64,000 bases of DNA from Pseudonocardia terrae. GTDB taxonomy: Bacteria > Actinomycetota > Actinomycetes > Mycobacteriales > Pseudonocardiaceae. This document shows, piece by piece, positions 16,043-25,764 of this stretch. The number at the start of each line of letters is the position of its first letter. The first letter of the stretch is position 1. A program made the translations under genes and the position numbers. The stretch spans positions 41,887 to 105,886 of the forward strand of contig NZ_JAJTTE010000024.1 of NCBI RefSeq assembly GCF_021343995.1, given 5' to 3'. Below the pieces are notes generated by a model. That model did no database searches. It saw nothing but the letters and a program-made list of their open reading frames with translations, and was not told the origin of the DNA.

Positions 16043-18214
16043 TCAGGCCGCGGCGGTCTCCTGCGCCCGCGTGCGCAGGGACTCCGGGACCTCGAAGCGC
16101 GGGCCGTACTTGGCCGCGAACTCGTCCGCCCGCTTCACGAAGCCGGCGACGCCGCCCGGGAAGCCCTCGATGTACTGCAGCACGCCGCCCGTCCAGGCCG
16201 GGAAGCCGATGCCGAAGATCGAGCCGATGTTGGCGTCGGGCACGGTCTCGAGCACACCCTCGTCGAAGCAGCGCACCGTCTCGAGGGACTCGATCACCAG
16301 CATGCGCTCGGAGAGCTCCTGCAGGTCCACCTCGTGGTTCGTGGCCTCGAAGTGCTCCCGCAGGCCCGGCCACAGCCGGACGCGCCTGCCCTCGGCGTAC
16401 TCGTAGAACCCGGCGCCGGAGCTCTTCCCCTTGCGCCCGAACTCGTCGACCATGCGGTCGACGATCTCGTCCGCCGGGTGCGGCGCCCAGGGGTCGCCCG
16501 CTGATTCGACAGCCGCCTGCGTCTCCTTGCGGATCTTCTGCGGCAGGGTGAGGGTGAGCTCGTCCATGAGCTGCAGGACGGGTGCGGGGTAGCCGGCCTG
16601 GGCCGACGCCTGCTCGATCGTCTGCGGGTCGATGCCCTCGGCGAGCATCGAGATGCCCTCGTTGACGAAGGTGCCGATCACGCGGCTGGTGAAGAAGCCG
16701 CGCGAGTCGTTGACGACGATCGGGGTCTTGCGGATCCCGAGCGTGACGTCGAAGGCCTTGGCCAGCGTGGCGTCGGAGGTCCGCTCGCCCTTGATGATCT
16801 CGACCAGCGGCATCTTGTCCACCGGCGAGAAGAAGTGCAGGCCGATGAAGTCGCCGGGCCGGTCGATGCCGGCGGCGAGCTCGGTGATCGGCAGGGTGGA
16901 GGTGTTCGAGCAGAGCAGCGCGTCCGGCTCGACCACCTTCATGGCCTCGCGGAAGACCTCCTGCTTGAGCTCCACCGACTCGAACACCGCCTCGATGACG
17001 ATGTCGCAGCCCGCGAGGTCGTTGTAGTCCGCGGTGGGGGTGATGCGCCCGAGCAGCGCCTCGCCCTTCTCCAGGGTCACCTTGCCGCGCTCGACGCCCT
17101 TGGCGACCAGGCCCTCGGAGTAGCCCTTGCCCTTCTCGGCGGCCTCGAGCGAGACGTCCTTGAGCACGACCTCCCAGCCGGCCTGGGCGCAGACGTAGGC
17201 GATGCCTGCGCCCATCATCCCGGCGCCGAGCACGGCGACCTTGCGCGGTGTGTACCGGTCGAAGCCGTCCGGACGCGACTTGCCGCCGTTGATGGCCTGC
17301 AGGTCGAAGAAGAACGCCTTGGTCATGTTCTTCGACACCTGGCCCACGACCAGGTCCACGAAGTAGCGGCTCTCGATGCGCAGCGCGGTGTCGAAGTCGA
17401 CCTGCGCGCCCTCGACCGCGGCGGAGAGGATGTTGCGCGGGGCCGGCATCGGCGCGCCCTTGAGCTGCTTGCGCAGGTTCGCCGGGAAGGCCGGCAGGAT
17501 CGCGGCCAGCTTCGGGTTCGACGGGGTGCCGCCCGGGATCTTGTAGCCCGGGGTGTCCCACGGCTGCTTCGCCTCGGGGTTCTCCGCGATCCAGGCCTTG
17601 GCCTTGGCCAGCATCTCCTCCTGCGAGGAGGCCAGCTCGTGGAGCACGCCCAGCTCCAGGGCCTTGGCGGGCTTGAGCCGCTGGCCCTGCGCGAGCACGT
17701 TCATGAAGCCGTTGGCGATGCCCAGCAACCGGGTGATGCGGGTGACGCCGCCACCCCCGGGCAGCAGGCCCAGGGTGACCTCGGGCAGGCCGTAGACAGC
17801 ACTGCCCGCGCCCTTCGCGTCGAGCCCGATCCGGTGGTGGCAGGCGAGCCCGATCTCCAGGCCGCCGCCGAGCGCGGTGCCGTTCATCGCCGCGACGACG
17901 GGCCGGCCCAGCTTCTCCAGGCGGCGCAGCTGCGCCTTGACCTCGGTGACGTTCTCGAACACCGCCGGGCCGTCCTCCGGCTTCGCGGAGATCAGGTCGT
18001 CGAGGTTGCCACCGGCGAAGAAGGTCTTCTTGGCCGAGGTGATCACGACGCCGGTGATGTCGTCCTTCCCGGCCTCGAGCTCGGTGATCACCTCGCCCAT
18101 GGCCTGCTTGTACGCGTCGTTCATGGTGTTGGCGCTGGCGTTCGGGTCGTCCAGGGTGACGATCGCGACCCCGTCGGAGTCCTTCTCCCAGCGCACGGCC
18201 TTCTGGTCGGTCAC
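16043..18214 (-). CDS. fadB: Bifunctional enoyl-CoA hydratase / 3-hydroxyacyl-CoA dehydrogenase
   Basis: This 723-residue beta-oxidation enzyme has an N-terminal crotonase domain (about 1-300), with oxyanion-hole segments KTFFAGGNLDDL and NGTALGGGLEIGLACHHRIG, and a C-terminal 3-hydroxyacyl-CoA dehydrogenase. NAD binding is seen in VAVLGAGMMGAGIAYVCA (about 330) and the catalytic His lies in DFIGLHFFSPVDKMPLVEII. Length and order match the actinobacterial trifunctional-complex alpha subunit (FadB of M. tuberculosis, about 720 residues). It follows fadA by 14 nt on the same strand, with GAGGGG before the GTG at 18214. FadA and FadB would form the complex that turns enoyl-CoA into acetyl-CoA and a shortened acyl-CoA. 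Confidence 0.93.
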   Translation of the reverse strand: MTDQKAVRWEKDSDGVAIVTLDDPNASANTMNDAYKQAMGEVITELEAGKDDITGVVITSAKKTFFAGGNLDDLISAKPEDGPAVFENVTEVKAQLRRLEKLGRPVVAAMNGTALGGGLEIGLACHHRIGLDAKGAGSAVYGLPEVTLGLLPGGGGVTRITRLLGIANGFMNVLAQGQRLKPAKALELGVLHELASSQEEMLAKAKAWIAENPEAKQPWDTPGYKIPGGTPSNPKLAAILPAFPANLRKQLKGAPMPAPRNILSAAVEGAQVDFDTALRIESRYFVDLVVGQVSKNMTKAFFFDLQAINGGKSRPDGFDRYTPRKVAVLGAGMMGAGIAYVCAQAGWEVVLKDVSLEAAEKGKGYSEGLVAKGVERGKVTLEKGEALLGRITPTADYNDLAGCDIVIEAVFESVELKQEVFREAMKVVEPDALLCSNTSTLPITELAAGIDRPGDFIGLHFFSPVDKMPLVEIIKGERTSDATLAKAFDVTLGIRKTPIVVNDSRGFFTSRVIGTFVNEGISMLAEGIDPQTIEQASAQAGYPAPVLQLMDELTLTLPQKIRKETQAAVESAGDPWAPHPADEIVDRMVDEFGRKGKSSGAGFYEYAEGRRVRLWPGLREHFEATNHEVDLQELSERMLVIESLETVRCFDEGVLETVPDANIGSIFGIGFPAWTGGVLQYIEGFPGGVAGFVKRADEFAAKYGPRFEVPESLRTRAQETAAA

Positions 18215-18228
18215 TGCTGTCGATCCCC

Positions 18229-19461
<1,233 letters not shown>

Positions 19462-19524
19462 GCGAACCCTCTCGTGAAGAAGTCTGCCCGGCGCGCGGGC
19501 GGTGACGCCGCGCCGCGTCCGATC

Positions 19525-19557
19525 GTGACAGCAGAATTGTTACAGCAGGACTGTCAC
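19525..19557. promoter_or_regulatory. Candidate operator between fadA and the MerR gene
   Basis: GTGACAG at 19525-19531 is inverted as CTGTCAC at 19551-19557. Inside, GTTACAGCAG at 19539-19548 repeats the left GTGACAGCAG in direct orientation 14 bp away. This relatively AT-rich island lies 64 nt before fadA and 32 nt before the MerR gene, so one protein bound here could control both. Which regulator binds is not shown; the MerR product is the nearest candidate. Confidence 0.45.
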
Positions 19558-19575
19558 ATAGGTCAACCCGTGCCG

Positions 19576-19581
19576 TAACGT
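19576..19581 (+). promoter_or_regulatory. -10-like hexamer TAACGT for a leaderless MerR mRNA
   Basis: TAACGT ends 7 nt before the ATG at 19589. This spacing puts the transcription start on or next to the A of ATG, as in leaderless mRNAs. No Shine-Dalgarno sequence is visible before this ATG, in agreement. Confidence 0.45.
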
Positions 19582-19588
19582 CCCCGCC

Positions 19589-20380
19589 ATGGCAGCACCG
19601 GCGCCTGCGGGACCCGATCCCGAGCTCCTCACCGTCGACCAGCTGGCCGCCCGCACCGGGACCACGGTGCGGACGATCCGGTACTACGCCGGCCGCGGGC
19701 TGCTCCCGCCACCGCAGCTCCGCGGCCGCACCGGCCTGTACGGGCCGGACCACGTCGCGCGGCTGCTCCTCGTCGCCGAGCTCTCCGACCTCGGGTTCAC
19801 CCTCGCGGCGATCGAGCGGCACCTCGAGCGGCTCCCCCACTCGGCCGGCCCGGAGGAGCTCGCCCTGCAGCTGGCCCTGCTCACGCCATGGGCGCCCGAG
19901 CAGCTCGACGAGGTGGACCACGCCGGGCTGGAGGAACGGGCCGGCCGGGTCCTGGACGACGCGGCCGTCGACAAGCTGGTCGCGTACGGCGCGGTCGAGC
20001 CGGTGGCCGGGGACCGGTACCGCGTCCAGGGCCCGATCGCGCTCGGTGCCGGGCTCGACGCGCTGGACTTCGGGCTGCCGGCCGACTTCTGGCGCCGCTC
20101 CCGCGAGGTCATCGACCGGCACACCTCCGCGCTCGCCGACGACCTGATGACGTTGTTCCAGGCGGAGGTCCTGCAGCCGTACCGGGACGCGGGCCGCCCC
20201 GCGGAGCAGCGGTCCCGGCTGGCCGCGGCGCTCGCCCGGCTCAAGCCGGTCACGGTGCAGGGCGTGGTCACCGCGTTCGGGCGCGCGGTGAACCGGACGA
20301 TCCGCGAGCGCGCCGAGCAGCCGCCGGCACCGCGGCCCGCCCCGGCGCTGCAGCAGCCCGGGGCCACCTCCGGCGGGTGA
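19589..20380 (+). CDS. MerR family transcriptional regulator
   Basis: This 263-residue protein has a MerR winged-helix N-terminus (TVDQLAARTGTTVRTIRYYA, then GLLPPP and the wing GLYGPDHVARL) followed by a long effector region without the cysteines of metal-sensing MerR proteins. The divergent position next to fadAB suggests control of beta-oxidation, possibly through an acyl-CoA or other hydrophobic ligand; that is inference. The C-terminal 30 residues are Pro/Ala-rich. Confidence 0.85.
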   Translation: MAAPAPAGPDPELLTVDQLAARTGTTVRTIRYYAGRGLLPPPQLRGRTGLYGPDHVARLLLVAELSDLGFTLAAIERHLERLPHSAGPEELALQLALLTPWAPEQLDEVDHAGLEERAGRVLDDAAVDKLVAYGAVEPVAGDRYRVQGPIALGAGLDALDFGLPADFWRRSREVIDRHTSALADDLMTLFQAEVLQPYRDAGRPAEQRSRLAAALARLKPVTVQGVVTAFGRAVNRTIRERAEQPPAPRPAPALQQPGATSGG

Positions 20381-20471
20381 CCCGCCACCCGGGGTCCGCC
20401 GCGAGACTGGCCGCTCGCGCGGAGGGAGGCCCGGGGGTGCGAGGCGGACGGCGACCGGCCCGGCAGGCCCG

Positions 20472-20999
20472 GTGAAGGGGCGCCCGGAGCGGCGGCGGTC
20501 CCGGCGGCGCCAGGTCGCGGTGTCGCTGATCCGCTCGCTGGTGACCACCACGCTCCTGGTCGTCGTCTACTACCGGGCGCCGCTCGACCGGGCGATCGAC
20601 CTCGGGACCCTGGTCTGGTTCCTGATCGGCCTGGCCGCGCTCGCCGCCGCGGTCGTGTGGCAGATCCGGGTCATCATCAGGTCGGACGTGCCGCGGCTGC
20701 GGGCGGCCGAGACGGCGATGATCGGCCTGCCCGCGCTGCTGCTGCTCTACTCGTCGGTCTACACGGTCATGTCGACCGCCGTGCCCGCCTCGTTCACGCA
20801 GGGCATGAACCGCACGGACGCGCTGTACTTCACCACGACCGTCTTCGCGACGGTCGGGTTCGGCGACATCACCCCGGTCACCCAGGCCGCCCGCATCATC
20901 GTGACGATTCAGATGATCACCGGGCTGGTGGCCGTCGGCGTCGTGGCCAAGCTGCTGCTCGGCGCGGTGCAGCGGGCCACGACGTCGAAGGACGGGTGA
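20472..20999 (+). CDS. Two-helix potassium channel
   Basis: The 175-residue protein has four hydrophobic segments (about 16-34, 45-63, 84-100, 139-158) and, before the last, a pore loop with filter TVGFGD (residues 127-132), the Ion_trans_2 signature of K+ channels. No RCK or cyclic-nucleotide domain follows, so gating input is not visible. The N-terminus is strongly basic. The GTG at 20472 lies 91 nt after the MerR stop with no clear ribosome-binding site; transcription could be shared. Confidence 0.85.
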   Translation: MKGRPERRRSRRRQVAVSLIRSLVTTTLLVVVYYRAPLDRAIDLGTLVWFLIGLAALAAAVVWQIRVIIRSDVPRLRAAETAMIGLPALLLLYSSVYTVMSTAVPASFTQGMNRTDALYFTTTVFATVGFGDITPVTQAARIIVTIQMITGLVAVGVVAKLLLGAVQRATTSKDG

Positions 21000-21020
21000 G
21001 CCGCGGACGGTGCGCGGGGC

Positions 21021-21281
21021 TCAGGAGCGCCGCACGCGCAGGCGCGCCGTCCGGCAGGACGGGAGCGTGGGCCCGGGCGCCGGCCGCGGCACGATCCGGG
21101 CGGGACGGGCCTGCGGGCGCGCGACCGCCGCCGCGCGGGGCCGTGGGTTCCGGGCGGCCCCCGGCGCAGGCCCGCGCCGGGCCGCGGCGAGCAAGGCCTC
21201 CTCGAGCCGCGCGAGCAGCAGAACGGCCAGCATGAGCAGCACCGGCAGGCCGAGCGCGATCGGCAGCAGGACGAGCAGCAC
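21021..21281 (-). CDS. Small membrane protein with basic Pro/Arg-rich tail
   Basis: The product is about 86 residues: one long hydrophobic helix at the very N-terminus (VLLVLLPIALGLPVLLMLAV) followed by an Ala/Arg/Pro-rich cytoplasmic tail. The GTG at 21281 is preceded by GAGAGGGGGA at a good distance, which argues that the gene is real and fixes the start; a longer version from 21344 lacks such a site. No family recognised. Confidence 0.45.
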   Translation of the reverse strand: MLLVLLPIALGLPVLLMLAVLLLARLEEALLAAARRGPAPGAARNPRPRAAAVARPQARPARIVPRPAPGPTLPSCRTARLRVRRS

Positions 21282-21401
21282 GTGGATCCCCCTCTCGCAC
21301 GACCGCCCCACGCCGCGGCCGCGCCTCCCCCAGGCGTCGTCCATCGTCCGGCCTCTCCGGCCGGCCGCATCACCTCGGAGAGGTGACTCGCTCGGGACCT
21401 C

Positions 21402-21680
21402 CTACGCCGTTACCCTGCGCCTCCCGCCGTAGCGTCGGCTGCCCGCGTAGCCCGACAGGTCGATCAGGAAGGCGAGGGCCAGCCAGACCGCGTCGAAGCC
21501 GTGGATCCCGCCGGGCGCGACGAGGACGTAGACCAGCGTCGTGAGCGGCAGGAACACGATGCCGAGAATCGCCCACAGCGCATTGCCGAAGGTCGCGTGC
21601 CAGCGCACGGGGTCGAACAGCCACCACAGCACGTCGACCACCCGCGGCCCGAACAGCAGCAACCCGACGAACAGGCACAC
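21402..21680 (-). CDS. Small membrane protein of unknown function
   Basis: This 92-residue protein has three predicted helices (about 2-20, 33-52, 62-77) and a short Arg-rich end. GTG at 21680 begins 15 nt after the GH15 region ends on the same strand, so it may be a downstream member of that transcript. It resembles two- or three-helix hypothetical proteins of actinobacteria, without a function I can name. Confidence 0.55.
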   Translation of the reverse strand: MCLFVGLLLFGPRVVDVLWWLFDPVRWHATFGNALWAILGIVFLPLTTLVYVLVAPGGIHGFDAVWLALAFLIDLSGYAGSRRYGGRRRVTA

Positions 21681-21695
21681 GGCGCTCTCCCCTCC

Positions 21696-23516
21696 TCAGC
21701 GGCGGCGGTCCAAAGCGGCGTCCAGCGTGGTCGCCGCGTCGATCAGCGCGAGGTGGGTGAACGCCTGCGGGAAGTTGCCGATCTGCTCACCGGTGAGGGC
21801 GATCTCCTCGGAGTAGAGGCCCAGGTGGTTGGCGTAGGTGAGCATCTTCTCGAACGCCTGCCGCGCCTGGTCGAGCCGGCCGGCCCGGGCGAGCGCGTCG
21901 ACCCAGGCGAAGGAGCACAACGAGAACGTGCCCTCGGAGCCGCGCAGCCCGTCCGGGGAGGCGGCCGGGTCGTACCGGTACACGAGGCTGTCGGTGACCA
22001 GCTCGGCCTCCATCGCGTCGAGCGTCGAGGTCCACATGGGGTCCTCCGGCGTGATGAAGCCGAGGGTCGCCATCCGCAGGAGCGAGGAGTCGAGCACCTC
22101 CGTGTTGTAGTGCTGCACGAAGGCGCCGCGGCGGGCGTTCCACCCGCGCTCCATGACCTGGCGGTAGATCTGGTCGCGCTCCGTGCGCCACCGATCGAGC
22201 GGCGCCGGACGGCCGGTCTCGAGGGCCTGCCGGATGCCCCGGTCGAGTGCGACCCAGCTCATCACCCGGCCGTAGGTGAAGGGCTGCCGGCCGCCGCGCG
22301 TCTCCCAGATCCCCTCCTCCGGCTGGTCCCAGTGCTCGCAGAGCCAGTCGAGGACCCCCACCATCGCCGTCCACCCGCGGTGCGGGGTGCGGAGCCCGGC
22401 CCGGTTCAGCGCCGCGATGCTGTCCGCTGCCTCGCCGTAGATGTCGAGCTGGAGCTGCTCGGCGGCGCCGTTGCCGATCCGCACGGGGGCCGACCCGCGG
22501 TACCCGGACCAGTGTTCGAGTATCTCCTCCTTGAGGTCGGAGGATCCGTCGACGCGGTACATGATGTTGAGGGGACCGCCCTCGCCGCCGATCCGCTCGC
22601 GCACGCGGTCGCCCAGCCACCCGCCGAACCGCGACGCCTCCTCGACGAAGCCCAGCTTGAGCAGCGAGAACACCGAGAACGACGCGTCGCGCACCCACGT
22701 GTACCGGTAGTCCCAGTTGCGCTCGCCGCCGACCTGCTCGGGCAGGGCTGCGGTAGGTGCGGCGACCAGCCCGCCCGAGGGGTCGTAGGTCAGCAGCTTC
22801 AGCGTGATCGCCGAGCGGTCGACCATCTCCCGCCAGCGTCCGCGGTACGTCGAGCGGCCGACCCAGCGCTGCCAGAAGGCCACCGTGTCGTCGAAGAGCC
22901 GGTTGATCTCGGCGACCCGGATCTCGCGGGGCGGGCCCTCGGTGTCCGCCTCGAGGACCATCCCGCGCAGCTCGCCGGCGTCGAGCTCCACGGTGAAGCC
23001 CACATCGCCCTCGTCGACCCTGACATGCGCGACCCGCGGGTCCTCCGGCTCGCGGACGACGTGCACCGTCACCGTGAGCGCGTCGGTGGAGAACACCGCA
23101 CCGCGCTCGGTGACCTCGGTGCGGTGGGCGCGGCGGCCGTAGTCGAAGCGCGGGGCGACGTGCCCCGCGAACCGCATCTTGCCGCGTACACAGCGGACCA
23201 TCCGGACGAGCCGGCTCCCGCCGTTCTGCCGGCCCAGTACGGGCATGAAGTCGACGATCTCGCCGACACCGGACTCCGTGAAGAAGCGCGTGACCAGCAC
23301 CGCGGAGTCCGGGAAGTACATCTGCCGGGAGGTGTGCGGGTCGGCCGGGGCCAGCCGGAAGTGCCCGCCGCGCTCGTCGTCGAGCAGCGCGCCGAACACG
23401 CTGGGCGAGTCGATGCGCGGGCAGCAGAACCAGTCGATCGTTCCCTCGGTGCTCACCAGGGCGGAGGTGTGCAGGTCACCGATGAGTCCGTGGTCGGCGA
23501 TCGCGGTCTCGGTCAT
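21696..23516 (-). CDS. Glycoside hydrolase family 15 protein (glucoamylase/trehalase type)
   Basis: The 606-residue protein has the actinobacterial GH15 N-terminal beta-sandwich (IADHGLIGDLHTSALVS, then GTIDWFCCPRIDSPSVFGAL) and the (alpha/alpha)6 catalytic barrel. Landmarks are NWDYRYTWVRDASFSVFSLL, the probable acid Glu in PEEGIWETRGG and the probable base Glu in GLYSEEIALTGEQIGNFPQA. GH15 enzymes of this subgroup hydrolyse trehalose or short alpha-glucans. No signal peptide is seen, so the enzyme is cytoplasmic, which favours trehalose or glycogen turnover. The ATG at 23516 is divergent from a MerR gene. Confidence 0.9.
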   Translation of the reverse strand: MTETAIADHGLIGDLHTSALVSTEGTIDWFCCPRIDSPSVFGALLDDERGGHFRLAPADPHTSRQMYFPDSAVLVTRFFTESGVGEIVDFMPVLGRQNGGSRLVRMVRCVRGKMRFAGHVAPRFDYGRRAHRTEVTERGAVFSTDALTVTVHVVREPEDPRVAHVRVDEGDVGFTVELDAGELRGMVLEADTEGPPREIRVAEINRLFDDTVAFWQRWVGRSTYRGRWREMVDRSAITLKLLTYDPSGGLVAAPTAALPEQVGGERNWDYRYTWVRDASFSVFSLLKLGFVEEASRFGGWLGDRVRERIGGEGGPLNIMYRVDGSSDLKEEILEHWSGYRGSAPVRIGNGAAEQLQLDIYGEAADSIAALNRAGLRTPHRGWTAMVGVLDWLCEHWDQPEEGIWETRGGRQPFTYGRVMSWVALDRGIRQALETGRPAPLDRWRTERDQIYRQVMERGWNARRGAFVQHYNTEVLDSSLLRMATLGFITPEDPMWTSTLDAMEAELVTDSLVYRYDPAASPDGLRGSEGTFSLCSFAWVDALARAGRLDQARQAFEKMLTYANHLGLYSEEIALTGEQIGNFPQAFTHLALIDAATTLDAALDRRR

Positions 23517-23641
23517 GGCTCCTCCTCGACGTCGGGCCCGGTCGGGCCACGGTCGCCGGAGGGCCCCGAGCACGGCATCACCCGCCGCGAACGATCCCCG
23601 GACCGGCGACGAGGAAGTGGACAGCGTCACTATCGGATAAC

Positions 23642-23647
23642 TAACGT
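23642..23647 (+). promoter_or_regulatory. -10-like hexamer TAACGT for a leaderless MerR mRNA
   Basis: TAACGT ends 7 nt before the GTG at 23655, the spacing of a leaderless transcript. The short AT-rich stretch 23630-23650 also contains TATCGG twice (23631 and 23647), which may serve as part of a MerR operator. Confidence 0.4.
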
Positions 23648-23654
23648 ATCGGCC

Positions 23655-24293
23655 GTGCGGATGGCCGAGCTGAGCCGCGCGACCGGGGTCCCGGTCGCGA
23701 CGATCAAGTACTACCTCCGTGAGGGACTCCTCCCCCGCGGGGAGGTCACCACCTCGCCGAACCAGGCGCAGTACGGCGAGGAGCACGTCCGCAGGCTCAC
23801 GCTCGTCCGCTCACTCGTCGAGGTCGGCGGCCTGTCGATCGCCGCCGTGCGGGCCGTCCTCGGGGCGATCGACGACCCGGCCGTCCCCCTGCACGACACC
23901 CTCGGCCTCACCATCGACGCCGCCGACGCGCCCGCGCCGGCCGTCGACGACCCCCTGCACGCGGCCGCCGCCGAGCGCATCGACGCGATCGTCGCGGAGC
24001 GGGGCTGGCGGCTCTCGCCGGACCCGCCGGCCCGCCGGGCCGCCATCGACGCGCTCGCCACGATGCACCGCGTGACCGGCGACCGGCTCGCCGGCCTGGC
24101 CCCCGTGTACGCCGAGGCCGCCGAGCGGATCGCCGAGGCCGACCTCGACACCGTCACCGCCGTCGAGGCCCCCGAGACCCGCGTGGAGACCGCGCTGGTC
24201 GGCACGGTCCTCGGCGAGCGGTTGCTCGCCGCGCTGCGCCGGCTCGCGCAGGAGCACGTGTCCGCCCAGCGCTTCCCGCCGCCGCCGACATGA
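23655..24293 (+). CDS. MerR family transcriptional regulator
   Basis: This 212-residue protein has the MerR DNA-binding domain (MAELSRATGVPVATIKYYLR, then EGLLPRG and the wing QAQYGEEHVRRL) and an Ala-rich helical C-terminus. GTG at 23655 and ATG at 23661 are both possible starts; the -10-like TAACGT exactly 7 nt before the GTG favours 23655. It diverges from the GH15 gene, which it may regulate; no ligand-binding cysteines are visible. Confidence 0.82.
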   Translation: MRMAELSRATGVPVATIKYYLREGLLPRGEVTTSPNQAQYGEEHVRRLTLVRSLVEVGGLSIAAVRAVLGAIDDPAVPLHDTLGLTIDAADAPAPAVDDPLHAAAAERIDAIVAERGWRLSPDPPARRAAIDALATMHRVTGDRLAGLAPVYAEAAERIAEADLDTVTAVEAPETRVETALVGTVLGERLLAALRRLAQEHVSAQRFPPPPT

Positions 24294-24609
24294 TCACTGC
24301 GACGGTGACAGCAGTGCTCCCAATACGACCGTCCTGTGCCGCTCGGCCGCGAACCCGGCCGTGCTCGGATACCCGATGCCTACCCGATCAGCAGGAACCA
24401 GCCCTGTGTCCTCCTCGGCCGAGACTCCTGGGCCGCGTCGGCGCCAGCGCCCGCGCCCGAGCGATACCCCGTCACAGTGGATGCACGGCTATACCTCGCG
24501 GCACCCAGGGCCTCGGCCCGATGGAGGCCAAGGTGCTGCGGCGGGAGCCAGAGCGCGCCCTGATCGGGGCGCGGACCGTTCACGGTCGGCGAAAACCGCA
24601 GGTCGCGGA

Positions 24610-24624
24610 TTCGCCCTGGGCGAA
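24610..24624 (+). promoter_or_regulatory. ClgR-like activator box upstream of clpP
   Basis: TTCGCCCTGGGCGAA is a perfect inverted repeat of the form TTCGC-N5-GCGAA. This matches the CGC-N5-GCG type site described for ClgR, the activator of clp genes in actinobacteria. It is centred about 36 bp before the TAGCGT hexamer, adjacent to the expected -35 region, a normal activator position. Confidence 0.55.
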
Positions 24625-24652
24625 GTGCGGGTTCCGCGGGGCCGGCCGGCCC

Positions 24653-24658
24653 TAGCGT
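24653..24658 (+). promoter_or_regulatory. -10-like hexamer TAGCGT of clpP
   Basis: CCTAGCGTCG occurs 69 nt before the clpP start. The same CTAGCGT core recurs before several other genes in this window. The bases 17 nt further upstream are a poor -35, consistent with dependence on an activator. Confidence 0.4.
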
Positions 24659-24726
24659 CGGCCGGGTCAGGTCCCGCCCGTCGCCGCGTCGTCGGCAGGG
24701 CGTCGCCGTACCGCGAGGAGGCAGCC

Positions 24727-25383
24727 GTGCCCGTCCCGATCCCGTCCCCGAACCCGCCCTTCCACCTGCCCGGGACGCCGCTCTCCGGTCCGCTGGCCCC
24801 GGCCCGGATGAGCGCGCCGGCCCCGGCGCCCGGCCTCGCCGACTCGGTGTTCGAGCGGCTGCTGACCCACCGGATCGTCGTCCTCGGGCAGGAGGTCGAC
24901 GCCGACATCGCCAACCGCATCGCCGGCCAGATGCTGCTGCTCGCGGCGGAGGACGCCGAGGCGGACATCGCGCTCTACATCAACTCCCCGGGCGGTTCGG
25001 TGCACGACGGGCTCGCCATCCTCGACACCATGCGGTTCATCCCGTGCGACGTCGCGACCTACGCGATGGGGCTGGCCGCGTCGATGGGCCAGGTGCTGCT
25101 GTCCGCCGGCACGCCGGGAAAGCGGTACGTGCTGCCGCACGCGAAGATCCTCATGCACCAGCCCTCGGGCGGGGTCGGCGGCGCGGAGACCGACATCCGC
25201 ATCCGCGCGCAGCTGTTGCGGCGCAACAAGGAGGAGATGGCGGAGCTGATCGCCTCGCACACCGGCCAGACCCCGGAACAGATCATGGCGGACTTCGACC
25301 GCGACCGGTGGTTCGACGCCACGGAGGCGCTCGAGTACGGCTTCGTGGACCACGTCGTGGCCCGCGCCGGCGACGTGCGCTGA
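24727..25383 (+). CDS. clpP: ATP-dependent Clp protease proteolytic subunit
   Basis: The 218-residue ClpP subunit has the catalytic triad in place: Ser119 in GLAASMGQVL, His144 in KILMHQPSGG and Asp193 in FDRDRWF. It would form the tetradecameric chamber fed by ClpX or ClpC. No clpX or second clpP lies next to it, so it is a solitary copy, unlike the clpP1P2 pair of actinobacteria. The N-terminus has about 30 extra Pro-rich residues before the conserved body. GAGGAGG at a good distance supports the GTG at 24727. Confidence 0.93.
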   Translation: MPVPIPSPNPPFHLPGTPLSGPLAPARMSAPAPAPGLADSVFERLLTHRIVVLGQEVDADIANRIAGQMLLLAAEDAEADIALYINSPGGSVHDGLAILDTMRFIPCDVATYAMGLAASMGQVLLSAGTPGKRYVLPHAKILMHQPSGGVGGAETDIRIRAQLLRRNKEEMAELIASHTGQTPEQIMADFDRDRWFDATEALEYGFVDHVVARAGDVR

Positions 25384-25764
25384 GACGAGAACCCGCGAGT
25401 CGGCAGTTCCGGTAGCGCGAGTCGGCAGTACCGGGCGCCCGGGTCGACGATCCCGGGAGATGCTCGTGGTTGTCCGGCCGGCCATTCCGGTCCGCTGATC
25501 ATCACAACTGTGGATCAGCTGTGACGGCGGCTCTCCGGGCGGCGATGGGCCGGTGTCCCCGACCCACCACCGTCCCGGCGACCGCCGCGCCCGCACCGCT
25601 GGTCAGCGCTCCGCGCACCCAGGTGGCGCCGGCCCAGGCTCCGCGGACCACCGCCGCACCCTCCCACGCGCGGACGCCCTCGACCTCCCGGATCGCGCCC
25701 TCGGCGCCCGGCCGCGGTAGACAGTGCTGCGGCACTACTCACCGCGCACGGTCCCGGAGGGCGT
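25384..25764. other. Intergenic region between clpP and the methyltransferase
   Basis: Apart from the 22-bp repeats at 25394-25437, I see no supported gene here. A 77-codon minus-strand frame (25502-25735) has Ala/Gly/Val-rich repetitive sequence and no homology I recognise. Confidence 0.5.
25394..25437. repeat. Two tandem 22-bp repeats after clpP
   Basis: CGCGAGTCGGCAGT starts at 25394 and again at 25416, and the repeats continue with TCCGGTAG and ACCGGGCG, giving a 22-bp period. They lie just past the clpP stop. They do not form a strong hairpin and could be the remnant of a dispersed repeat family. Confidence 0.6.

Larger units (their letters stand above)
24294..24726. other. Intergenic region before clpP
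   Basis: No convincing gene is present in these 433 nt; the open frames lack the usual third-position G/C bias. The right end carries the clpP control signals: a ClgR-like palindrome at 24610-24624, a -10-like TAGCGT at 24653-24658 and the ribosome-binding site GAGGAGG before the GTG at 24727. Confidence 0.6.

Noticed and set aside
24290..24655. A 121-codon frame starting on an ATGA overlap with the MerR stop
   Set aside because: Codon use lacks third-position G/C bias and the product has no recognisable fold; the start overlap seems accidental.
25502..25735. A 77-codon minus-strand frame between clpP and the methyltransferase
   Set aside because: Ala/Gly/Val repeats without a ribosome-binding site or recognised family; too weak to annotate.
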